The notes below the pieces were generated by a model. That model ran no database searches, had not been told where the DNA came from, and saw nothing but the letters and a program-made list of their open reading frames with translations. The translations under genes were made by a program, and so were the position numbers. 64,000 nt of DNA from Mesostigma viride (taxonomy: Eukaryota; Streptophyta; Mesostigmatophyceae; Mesostigmatales; Mesostigmataceae): NCBI GenBank assembly GCA_009746045.1, contig RPFO01000213.1, positions 5,298,817-5,362,816 of the forward strand, in the 5' to 3' direction. This document shows, piece after piece, positions 1 through 22,114 of the stretch (its first letter is position 1; the number at the start of each line of letters is the position of its first letter).

Positions 1-2197
1 GAGCACAGGCAGGCCGACCGGGGTGAGCGTGAATAGCTTGAAGTTGAGATCAGGCACGCTCTTCTGGGCCAGTGCCACGACCACCAGGTTGGTGGATGTG
101 CCCACCAGGGTGACGGTGCCTCCAAACACGGTCGAATAGCTCAGGGGGATGAGTAGCTTGGAGGGAGCGACGCGGGCCTGGATGGGAGGGAGGGGGGGAG
201 GGGGGTGCAAAGGGAAAGGGGACATGAGGAGTAGGTCAGATTTGGGTTGGTGTGAGCAGCAGACAAAGGGCGATGCCCGCTCTTGTGTGAAGTATCGCAT
301 AATTAATTCAGGGATAACTTAATAAACAACAAGGGGGGGTGGAAGGGAAGGTTTAAAAAAGGAGTAAGGGTTTGCACATCACAAAAGGATGAATAGCTTG
401 GAAGGGGGGGGGGGGGGGAGGGATTCTTGGGAGGAAGCAAGGTTTCAAGAAGAGGGTACCATGGCTCAAGTAGCTGAAACGGTCCATGCATTGTTGCAGG
501 GGAGGAGGCAGCAGAAGCGCCAGGCCCAGTCGTTAGGATTACCCAAGACTAGGATTTAAGAATATCATACAATAGATCCATGGCATCTATAGTAATAGAG
601 GTTTACATAAGTCTTATGTAAATTTGGTCACAAGTGTAGGTATTCGAGTTATGGAACTAGACCGGGGAAAGTCAGATGGGTGGGTTGAAGATTGAGGCGA
701 AATCAAATTTTGCGGTTTCAATACATGAGGTGGTGTACATGAGAGTAGATGGCGCAGCTTTTTCTTTCTCATGAAACCCAACTTTCCTTGCCGGGTGCCA
801 CGGCAAAGCCGGCGGCACAGCACAGGGGTTTCCCACCCCGCCCGCCTCGACGGGATTGGCCGAGTGCGGCACTCACCGCGTTGGGCAGGCAGCGTCACGA
901 GGACAGGTTTATGATTATGTTGCCACCACGCATAGAATTTGGCGGCGTGCTACCTCATAGAACAGCAACCCCCCTGCGCTTCGCAAGTGGCTGGGATGCC
1001 ATTTCCCCAGTGACAGCACTCACTGCGTGCGCATAGTCGATGAGGACAGGGATCATCACAGCCACAGCCACGTAGCAGGGGAGTCCCCGAGCAGAAACAT
1101 GTGCTATGGTTCAGGGTGTTGGTTAGTTCTTGCCTACTCATCGCGCACGCGTAGCAGTCAATGACGACGAGGATCATCATGGCAGGTATGATGAGCCAGC
1201 AACCGTGCACAGCACTAGTGCCGTGTGGCGGCACTCACCGCGCGCGCGTAGTCGATGACGACAGGGATCATCATCGCCACGATGGGCGTGTTGTTCAGGA
1301 ACGCGGAGATGAGGCCAATGGGAATCCCGATATGGTATACCAGCGGCCGCACGCCGTGGCCCGACACGTACTTGGCGGTGCGTTTGAAGAAGTTGGTGAC
1401 CAGCTCCAGCGCGCCCGCTTGACCCAGCCCTGGTGGATGGCACAGCAGGCAATCACGCCACACATGGCATGTGCCACGCCATGACGGCACACCATCATGC
1501 ACGTGGACATGACACGCACGACGAACACGGCATGTGGGCTAGCATGCATGGGTTAGGATGCATGGGTCAGGAACAGGAAGCATGGCCGGTTAGGATGCAT
1601 GGACGCCACACAATATGTACAGGGCGCAGGGGCACACGGGGACCCAGCACATGGGTTGCCATTTGATTCTGCAACGCACGTACACTCGTTATTGATAGGC
1701 TGTATCACCTGACAAAGATGTTGCACATCACATGTCTGACGCGATGTGATGCGACGAAATGCGGTGCGATGCCGCAACGCACTCGGCGTGCCGAGTCACG
1801 CAATATAACCAGCGCGAGCGAGCGAGCCGGGAATTTTGCAATATAAAGAAATCAAAAGAAGGGCGTGCTGCTGCGTGAAAATGCGAGAGCAGATGCAAGT
1901 TGGTGCAACATAAACAAGTGCCGGCATTGGTAGCCAAGTGCAACTAAATGGAGGAGCGCGAGAGACTGCGCAGTCAGGTGTTCGTGTACCTGTGGCAACA
2001 ATGAAGAGCACAGCGACAGTCAACATGCCCGTGTTGGAAAAGCCTTCAGTGGCCTCTTCAATGTCTGTTATACCCAAACAGACGAAGAAGATAGCGCAGC
2101 CCAACATGGCCATATCTGGGGGGCATATCTCGAAGGCCATTACAGCCAAGGTCGCAACGACCATGATGATCGAGATGATAGCTTCCCAGAGCGCCAT
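1..2197 (-). CDS. SAC1/SLC13-like transporter, partial (first three exons)
   Basis: Plasma-membrane or organellar anion permease of the Na+/sulfate (DASS/ArsB-like) type, related to algal SAC1/SLT proteins. Exons on the minus strand are 2197-1990, 1429-1239 and 177-1; the gene runs off the window. The start ATG at 2197 gives MALWEAII, matching the divergent paralog. Exon 1 encodes two hydrophobic segments. Exon 2 holds the NNTPIVAMM motif. Exon 3 holds [14 protein letters not shown] and GTSTNLVV, both typical of the first transporter half. Exon 1 (208 nt) and exon 2 (191 nt) have exactly the same lengths and phases as in the plus-strand paralog, so the pair arose by duplication. Donors are GTACAC and GTGAGT. 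Substrate (sulfate, silicate, arsenite or other) cannot be decided from sequence. Confidence 0.85.
867..1180 (-). repeat. Splice-donor echoes downstream of exon 2, minus-strand transporter
   Basis: Intron 2 contains three decayed copies of the exon 2 end plus donor. They lie at 1139-1180, 1014-1058 and about 867-881, each keeping the pattern of the VVIDYARA codons and/or the GTGAGT donor. The true junction is at 1238/1239. The first copy has the same spacing and flanking sequence as the echo in the plus-strand paralog. Confidence 0.7.
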
Positions 2198-3075
2198 GGT
2201 TGAAAACCGTGGCGGTAACGAGCGGTTCACACGCTAGTTCACGCTAGGGTACATGCCGGGAAAAGCGTCAAGAGGACAAAGGCGGCAAATCGGTGATGAA
2301 CTGATGATGGCAACGTGAGTGGCAAGATCCTAAGGAACGTGCTATATAATGGTGTCGGCACACTTCCGTGCTTGGCAACACCACGTCCTGTACAATAATT
2401 CAGCCTGACCTCTCGAATACGGCGATGCTTCGAATATTCCCCATTCCCCACAATAATTTCGCCCAACTATTCCTGCGGTAGTCCTCAGTGTCCTGCACTT
2501 TTGTTCCTCCTGTGCCTGAGTGAGGAGTGAGGGCGCACACCGCGCACTGCGGCCGATGGGCAGCGGCATGTCGCCCCGTTCATGGCGCACTAGTACTGTC
2601 GGCTGACACAAGAGCTGTCAGCTGACGGCATCAATAAATGTTTTCTGTTTGCCACGGGCCACCTTGTTCAGTGCAGTGCCGCCTCACTTTCGTGCGCTAT
2701 CCGTGGCTGTGGGGCTTCCACCATCACCTGTCGCTATACCAATTTCCTGTCAGTAGTGCAAACGAAACCTGTCGTTGGAATACATACTGGGCGTCGTTGG
2801 AATACTGGGCAGGTCTCGTGCAAGGCTGGGTATTCAACTTGCTGCCACAGGGCCTGCCATTTGCAGGCTAATGACCTGGGCGGGAGCGCGCAATTAGTGC
2901 AGCGTTGTAAGAAGCAGCCGCATTATGTAATAATGAATGCAATACTGCACGCCTGGGCCATTCCATGTTAGCATTCTCAGCAAACGCCTTTACAGCACAA
3001 ACAGGCCGATTCGACCTCGGCCATAGCCGTGGCCTCAGGCCATAATTTCCCTGGACATTCTGTTAATTTTAGAAA
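2198..3075. promoter_or_regulatory. Divergent intergenic region between two transporter paralogs
   Basis: About 880 bp separates the two start codons of the head-to-head transporter genes, so it must hold both 5' UTRs and both promoters. I see no clear TATA box or long inverted symmetry. A short tandem phrase (tcgttggaatac) occurs twice near 2771-2812. Calling it a bidirectional promoter is inference from gene layout. Confidence 0.45.
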
Positions 3076-14992
<11,917 letters not shown>

Positions 14993-15534
14993 GCCTGGCC
15001 CGAGAGTGTTGGGTGGTTGTCCCATGTGATAACCGGTAGCTTTGAGAGGCGGGAATGGGGCCTCCCTGGTGGTGGGGTGCCAACCGCTTCTGCGGGTCGA
15101 GTCATGTGGTTTCACCTACTGGTAGTCGACTTGATGGTCGTCGCTTGTGATTTTCGTTTTGTATCGGGAGGCTCCCAGGCCAGGTGATTGGATTCCAAAT
15201 TTACGCTTGGTTGTGCATTGCTGGCCGTATATTATCGACCGTTCAGTCGAGGGAATGGAGTCACTCCTGCCGCAATGATTTGTGTGTGACTTTACAGTAC
15301 ATTACCCCTTACACCTAAAATCAGTGCAGGAGCATGATTGGGCCAATTTCAACTTTTAGCATAGATTCTGTCTCCATGATGTGGGCTCTACTTGGGAAAA
15401 ATGTCAGTATGACTGACTGAGGACGGTTTTGTGTGTGAAAGGTGTGTGTGTGTGTGTGTGTCTGGGGGGCATACCCCGCCGATGTGTTATAATGCGCACT
15501 GGGTGGTTTCCAGGGTAGCATTAACTCGCGTTAG
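14993..15534. other. Downstream region of transporter gene
   Basis: The 3' UTR and spacer of the transporter gene. It has a short (GT)n near 15440-15460. I cannot place a polyadenylation site and see no other gene. Confidence 0.5.
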
Positions 15535-17234
15535 CACATTTATAACGCAATTTTTTGCGTTATAACACTTTATTTCAATTAAACACAGCTAATGAAGCAA
15601 GCATGATATGGGCTATCTGAGGCCAGTTATGAATTCTCTGAGATATATAAAAAAATGTAGTATATGGTCTTGGCATGTAATTCCCAGCCTGGCTATGTGA
15701 AATTCAAAGTTGAAGACACATGGGTCTCGTAAACTATGACCCCCTCACACTACAAGGGGCCGGTATGCCACATGGGTCAAGTATTGCAGGCACTGAATTT
15801 TTTGGAGTAAAAGCAATATATGTAGACCCTCGTGGCTGCATATGGGCTTGAAATAAGCAGCCCTCCTATTTTCCCCACACCCATGAAATTATAACACTAT
15901 AACACTGGGTAGACAAGTGGGTGCACACAAAAGGCACCGTGGGCCCCTTGGGGGGCATAAACCCATGGAGATGCACAAACTAAGCCCAGATATGTCAAAA
16001 TAAGACAGGGCAACCACCTGCAGCCAATAATACAAGCTGGCCACATGCCACGCTTAACGAGAAGAGCGGGCACTGCGGCCACCTTGTCCATGCACGTAGG
16101 TAACGTGGTACGGACACCCTACGCAAGGCATGCATTCTAGGAGGCAGCCACCAACAAACTAGTGGTGTTGAGCCTATTTCAGCCTGCCCTAGCAAGGATA
16201 AACTAGGCCTAAGCTGCTATAGCTTGCCAGGTGATGGCCAGCACACCTGGTGGCACATGCTGTCAATGGGAAGCTTTTACTCACCAGTTACGTGCTTGAT
16301 GATGCCACAGAGACCAGCCAACTGCCTCACACTCATGCAATATGTGTATGGGAAATGTATAACAAACATATATGGAGGTATTCAAACCCATACAGCCTCT
16401 AAAACTTATCACCATCACCCTGTGGCAGGTCAACTGACTGAGGGAAGCATCTAAGAATGGTGTTTTAGAAAGGGGCCAGGCCAGGGTCAAGAAAGAGCAT
16501 GAATAGTGCAAAAAGAATGTGCTACACAAGCTAGAACGTATATATAAATGTCAAACATCGATAGGAAAACGATGCTTAAGCTTTACCAGGCATGGATGGC
16601 GTTACCTTGGCCCAGCCGGTGGCCGCAAAATGGCGCATTTCGGCACACCAAAGCTGTGCAGCATGGTCGCTGGATTCGGCGATTTCTGGCCACCCTTGCA
16701 CGTTTACGACTACTATGTATCATAAAAAGTAAAAAGAAACCGATATATCCTTTAAAATACGCCGGAAAGGTATTGCTGTCAACGTTTCTATCGTCCGGCC
16801 TGATCGCAGTTTATTCCAGCAAGAACGCTGCCGACACCTATCAAATGGCCCATTTCTCACCCCAGTATGTTGCTGGGACGCTAACATGTCTTCCTATTAG
16901 GTTACGATCGCGTTTCCTGGGGTCAAACAGCTGCGCCATGTCGCTAGACTACAGCAGGACTGCAGTGGGTACGCGCGATTTCGTTCGGCCATCACCTTCG
17001 TCTTCCCTAAAAAGTCCTGATTTACAGCTGGCATTGCATGATGCCACGTGGCAACCGTTGGGTACTTGGGTACGGGGATTTTTTTATGAGATCCTAGGGT
17101 TATAAACTAAGCCTGACTGCAGTTGTTTGGCCTCTAAACTATTGGGAAATAGTTGTTTGAACTCCATGTTAACAACGCAATTTTTTGCGTTATAACCTCA
17201 CAACGCAAAAAATTGCGTTATGTAATAACGCGAG
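15535..17234. mobile_element. 1.7-kb element flanked by TTAA, copy 1
   Basis: TTAA sites at 15531-15534 and 17235-17238 bound inverted ends CTCGCGTTA/TAACGCGAG. Inside each end lie inverted copies of ataacgcaattttttgcgtt. A 773-bp core (16079-16851) is nearly identical, in reverse, to 56297-57068. TTAA duplications are typical of piggyBac- or Kolobok-type elements, but no transposase is present, so the superfamily is a guess. Confidence 0.65.
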
Positions 17235-18182
17235 TTAAATTAAATTACATTAAATTAAATTATAACATGACTCTGTTGGGAGATCATGTAGCACGTATTC
17301 CATTGCTGGTGGGTGGGGGTGCCAGGGTAGCATTAATTAATTAATTAATTATCAACATCACTCCGTTGGGAGTAGATGTAGCACATAGCCCTGAGAAGGG
17401 GCATATGGCTACATTCTAGGCTACTTCATGCAAGGGTGGGAATGTAAGCTACCCCTGCTCTAGGTGCACCAGGGCACCCGCACCCTCATGGTCTATCACG
17501 CTATGCCCGGGTAAGGGGGGAGCATGCCTGTGAGGGGGAAGATCATCATGGCTATACAAAAAAAGGGTAGCATGGGTGCCAAGTATTACTTGCGTGTCAT
17601 GCGCATAGGCATGCCACGGAGTACTATTAATTGATCAATTAATTATTAAATTATGTAATTAAACGCGTGCTCCCGTTGGGGAGTCACGGAGCACCAGAGT
17701 GCTTAATTCCTGTCGAAACAATCCTGCATCCCCTGTTCATTAATAGACACGTGACTGCGTCACGTGAGCATAATTAGTCCTCAGTGGGAGGGGAACATGG
17801 GATGGAATGGATGGTATAAGCTATCTAGGTCCTAGTTACAGGGGTGTGGGCACCGCGGCCGGCCCGAATCGCTATGAATGCCATACGCGGAGCCCCCACA
17901 GACTTGGGGGTGGTCTCCTTCATCACTACTTGTCATCTATCCTTGGGTACCATCTGCATATGCCTCCATATGACAGACAAACCAGGTCAGGTTGCCCGGG
18001 TCGTGTGAGCCCGTCGCGTCTAGTGTAGTGTAAATGTCCATTAAAATTAAATTAAATTATAACATGCCTCCGTTGGGAGATCATGTAGCACATATTCCTT
18101 GATGGATGGGTGGGGTGGAAGGATCCGCGTAATCGAACTAACCTAACTCTAATCTAGCTAGTCTAGAAAAGTCCCAACTACC
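17235..18182 (-). mobile_element. Stacked 3' ends of LINE/retroposon elements
   Basis: On the minus strand, at least four retroposon 3' tails occur, near 17255-17315, 17335-17575, 17640-17710 and 18040-18105. Each carries the motif gtgctacat-n-ctcccaacggag or a close variant, followed by an AT-rich simple tail. The 17335-17575 block matches the 3' UTR of the ORF1-only retroposon at 34761-35460. At 17746-17764 lies a cacgtgac-tgc-gtcacgtg hairpin, repeated near 21083-21101. Confidence 0.7.
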
Positions 18183-19690
18183 CTACTTATCAAAACGCCT
18201 CCTCCGCTTGGGGGGAGGTGGTTTGCCCACAGGGTCGGGCGTGTGAGCCTTGACAATCCGCTTCCACCGCGTCTTGTTCTGCATGGCGGTCCAAAGAAGG
18301 GAGAGAGTGTGGATGCGGTATTCAAACTGGGCTGGGACCAGTAGGTCATCCAGCAACATCTGTACGTAGTTCGTGACATGTTTCCCTACCTTTTTGGCAA
18401 TGCCCTTGGGGCCAGGCCAGGTCAGAATGTGCCGCCCTGGCGGGCCAAGCCGCTGGGGGCCGGCCAGACCAAGGGCGGTGTCGACCTGGCTGGTGCGAGC
18501 AAGGTGTCCTACAAATGCTATCCTACGCTGTCTAATCTCGTCCGAAATACGAGGCATGCCCTGATACAAAGTCACTCGGATGACGGGCGCTTGGAAAACC
18601 CTACGTTCAGGACCTGTCGGAGCATCCTGTAAACTGTGCCGTCTAGCCTAGATGCCGGTGTGGGGGTGAGTGTCCACGCCTCGGCGCCATACATGAGCAC
18701 CGTGAGGACGAGGACCTTGAAATTAAAGCATGCGCTTGCGGTGCTCGCCCATGCCAGGCCCTTGGAGCGCCAGTAGGTGTTGAGCGAACGAAGCCTAGCC
18801 CAGGCCAGGCCAATGCGGGTCGGCCCACATCGTCGGCGGTGTCAGGGAGCCAGCTCCCTAACAGTTTGAAGCGGTCGCGGAATGGGACTGTCGTCCCGTC
18901 GAGCAGGCGCGCCGCAGCGGCGGTGTACTGGAGGCCCCAATCACCATCGCCTCAGTTTGACACTAATCTCCAACCCCACCGCCCGCGCCTCCAGGCCCAG
19001 ACAGTCCAGCCAGGTCTGAATGTCCTCGGGGCGCGCGATGAGGGTGGTGTCATCCGCATAAATCAGGTCGGCCAGGCGGTAGCCAGGCTCAACCCCGCCG
19101 TGCTCTCTCTCGTTAAGGATGTCCAAGCCTGGCTCGAACCCCTTAAGAGCAGTAAAGCGCGCACGTGCTCGGCGCATGACGTGATCCACGGCAATAATGA
19201 ACAGGTATGGGGACAGGACACAACCTTGCCACCCCCCGTGGTGAAGGGGGAATGGTGCATGGGGTGGTGCCTTCCGCAGTCCGCACTACTGCCTGTGAGC
19301 CCTCATACAGCCGGCGAATGGCAGCAATAAACGCAGGCGGCACTCGATCCAGAGCGAGGATGGCCCAAAGAGCCTCCCAGAGGACCGTGTCAAAGGCCTT
19401 GATATAGTCTACAAAATTGAAGACCAGCGGCAAACTGTCAGGGGGAAGGCGACGCACCTCCTCCATCAACCGGCGCGCGACAAACACAGCCATGACATGC
19501 AGTGTTACGACCACGACGGAAACCCATCTGAGACTCACCCAGGTGTGGGTCCAGCGCGGCGCGGAGCCTGTGCAGCATCATGCGCATGAAGACCTTCAGC
19601 GCGGCGCTCTGGAGGCAGACACCCCGGTAGTTACCGGGGTCAGCAGCAGAGCCCTTCTTGTACAGCATGACGCACAACATGTCCATATGC
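18183..19690 (-). pseudogene. LINE ORF2 reverse-transcriptase fragment B
   Basis: The minus strand encodes non-LTR retrotransposon RT blocks in order. LYKKGSAADPGNYRGVCL and GFRRGRNT are near 19650-19520. FVDYIKAFDTVLWEALW is near 19400. YADDTTLI (catalytic YADD) is at 19049-19060. A C-terminal region ends RRRRFDK, with the RRIAFVGHLAR motif near 18530. Several frameshifts separate the blocks, so it is dead. The 5' part (endonuclease) is missing. Its 3' tail at 18040-18105 shares the ctcccaacggag hairpin with the retroposons nearby. Confidence 0.8.
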
Positions 19691-20395
19691 CGAGTCTATC
19701 ACGAAAAGTCCACGGGTGGCAGCCCTGCGGCGCGCGGCCTGGGGCACGCCAGGTGAGGACATATCGCCCAGGCTGGGCGGGCTTCGGGTGCCAGCTAGCC
19801 TATCTGATGTCTCTACCTGATCTGTGCGGGCCAGGTGCCCGGCTAGGCCCAGGCGCCTGTGCCTAATAATGTGGGAAACATAGGGCAAATCAGCGTACAG
19901 ATCCTCATTATACTTATGTGCAAACCAAAGGGGATGTCAAAGGGCCTTGCACATCATCTTGGTGACGTTGCCGTCGAGTCGTTGCTCCAGCTCCTGCGTC
20001 AGTGTCCACGTCTCGGCGCCGTAGGTCAGGATCGTCAGAATGACGACCTTGAAGAGGTCACGCTTGACGATCCGGGGTAGGGCGGGGTTGCTCCACCAGC
20101 GGCGGTGGTCATGGAGGTGCGCCCACGCCATGCCGATCCGTGTCGCCAGGTCATCCTTGCAGTCGGGAAGCCAACTGCCGAGCAGCTTGAAGCGGCCTGA
20201 AGTAGGGTAGGGGACCTCGGTGTCGTCTCAGTAAGAGGCGGAGTGTGGGTGGGGGCCCTGCCATGCCGAGGGTCAGGGCCTCCGTTTTGGGGCTGATATC
20301 TAGACAAACCGCCGGCGCCAGGCAGTCCAGCCAAAGTTGGGCAGACTCCGGCTTCTCTATGAGCGTGATGTCGTCGGCATAAATGAGGTCAGCTA
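19691..20395 (-). pseudogene. LINE ORF2 fragment A (C-terminal part)
   Basis: A second LINE fragment in the same orientation. It has YADDITLI at 20370-20381, TYGAETWTLTQELEQRL near 20010 and HRRLGLAGHLARTDQ near 19840. It is joined head-to-tail to fragment B at about 19690 and is truncated at both ends with frameshifts. Confidence 0.75.
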
Positions 20396-21218
20396 GTAAA
20401 TTATGCTGGTTATCTAGCTAGTAAATTATCTAAGGGCCATGTGTTACATATACTCCCAACGGAGTTATGCTCTTAACTAATTAATAGCTAGCCTAACTAA
20501 TAGCCACCCATATCTGCCAGCCTAGCTATGTGCCTCGCCTAGCACTGCCTGCTTGCTCGATCACGTCAATATAGCCATGCAATGTTGTTTTTACCCTATC
20601 TGACCCCATTTTTACCCTTAATCTGACCCCAACTAGCAACCATGCAATGGGAACTAATGGGAACTACTGGGAAGTGTACGGGAAGTGTACGAGAAAGTCC
20701 CAGGGGCTCACACGGGTCATATTGCATCCACAGGGGATGCCGGATCGTTGACCATTTCGACGGGTCGATCCGATTGTGCGTCACCTAGCTGCATGTGGCA
20801 TGTGATCGAGGCATGAGGTAAGGGGGGGGTCTCTGCCCCCCGGCCTGCCGGCCCGCTGTGCACACTCAGGGATTTTAAAAGCACTCTGGTGCTCCGTGAC
20901 TCCCCAACTGACACGGGAGCACGTGTTTAATTAATTAATTAAGTAGTCAATTAATTTAAGTAAGTAAGTACTTGCGTGTCATGCGCAAAGGCATGCCACG
21001 GAGTACTACGCTAATCTCATTAGAAAAAATAATTTAATTAATTTATTCTCCTCACATGATTAATTAATTAATTAATTAATAGACACGTGACTGCGTCACG
21101 TGAGCATAAGTCCTCAGTGGGAGGGGAACATGGGATGGAAATATGGATGGTAATATGATGAAGACAATTAATTATAAATTTCACAAGAAGACCACGAAAG
21201 GCCATGAGATCAAAGAAA
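20396..21218. repeat. Further LINE tails and direct repeat of the 17.6-kb block
   Basis: A plus-strand tail lies near 20440-20500 (atatactcccaacggagtta then AT-rich). A second tail type lies near 20885-20945 (gctccgtgactccccaac then ttaattaatt). The block 20965-21145 repeats 17585-17815, including gcatgccacggagtacta and the cacgtgactgcgtcacgtg hairpin. No intact gene. Confidence 0.6.
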
Positions 21219-21223
21219 CAGCT

Positions 21224-21810
21224 TGTTACGTCCCTGCCCAGACACTCCTAGCCTGAGCTACGTAGCGAAAGACCCTTCTTGCCGGAATTAGGAATAATTC
21301 AAGATAGCCTAAAGTAGGCTGCGCTTCACGACGTGAGTCGTGAGATATCTGGCATCACGGCTTAATGCCAAGCTAATTAGTTCACACTTATAATGGCTAG
21401 CAATACCAATTACAAATGGATAATAATGCCCCGGGCTCAATGTGTAGGCGTATTCGCACTTATCATTCATTAAACCAAGAGGACGAGACTCTCGTCCTTG
21501 GACCACTTTATCCTAGGTTGGTTGCGGCGCAGATACACGCCAATTTCCTTAGAACAATCCGAGTCACTCATTCCACGTAGGATCCGGGCCGACATCGACC
21601 CTCAACTATAGGATCCACGCCTAGAACCACTGACAGACTCAGAACCGGCGCGGCGCCACAGCGCCGGCCCCTAAAAGGACAACCTAGAACCAAAATAACT
21701 AGTCCAATTCACACAATAGCCAAGGTCCGTAAAACCCAAGTCCAATAGACCAAACAGCCTTAGTAATTTATTCCATTGTTACGTCCGGCCAAAAGGGCAG
21801 GGACGTAACA
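21224..21810 (-). repeat. 3' LTR of Ty3/gypsy element
   Basis: 587 bp with TGTTACG...CGTAACA ends, nearly identical to 40070-40653. Just inside it (21811-21834, minus strand) lies the polypurine tract GGGGGGGGAGGAG. Confidence 0.93.
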
Positions 21811-22114
21811 CTCCTCCCCCCCCATGGGGGTCGGTAGTCTCTACCGTACAAGTTATATTTGGAAAAACAACGCTACTATAAGAGTACTATGTCCCAACCT
21901 CGGTTCACCCGCAGGTTAGTAATGCCAGTTCCTCTAGAAGTTGATACACAGGCCCAACTCTGACGTAGTAGTAAGACTCCGATGGTGACTGGATCAATCC
22001 GCTATCCGTCACGAAAAACTATTCTAACCCTTTAGCGTCCGCCGCTAGTGGCACGTCGCTGCGACAGGACTTCAGTGAGGGCCCTACGCCCCGCGTGGGT
22101 CATCTGTGAAATCA

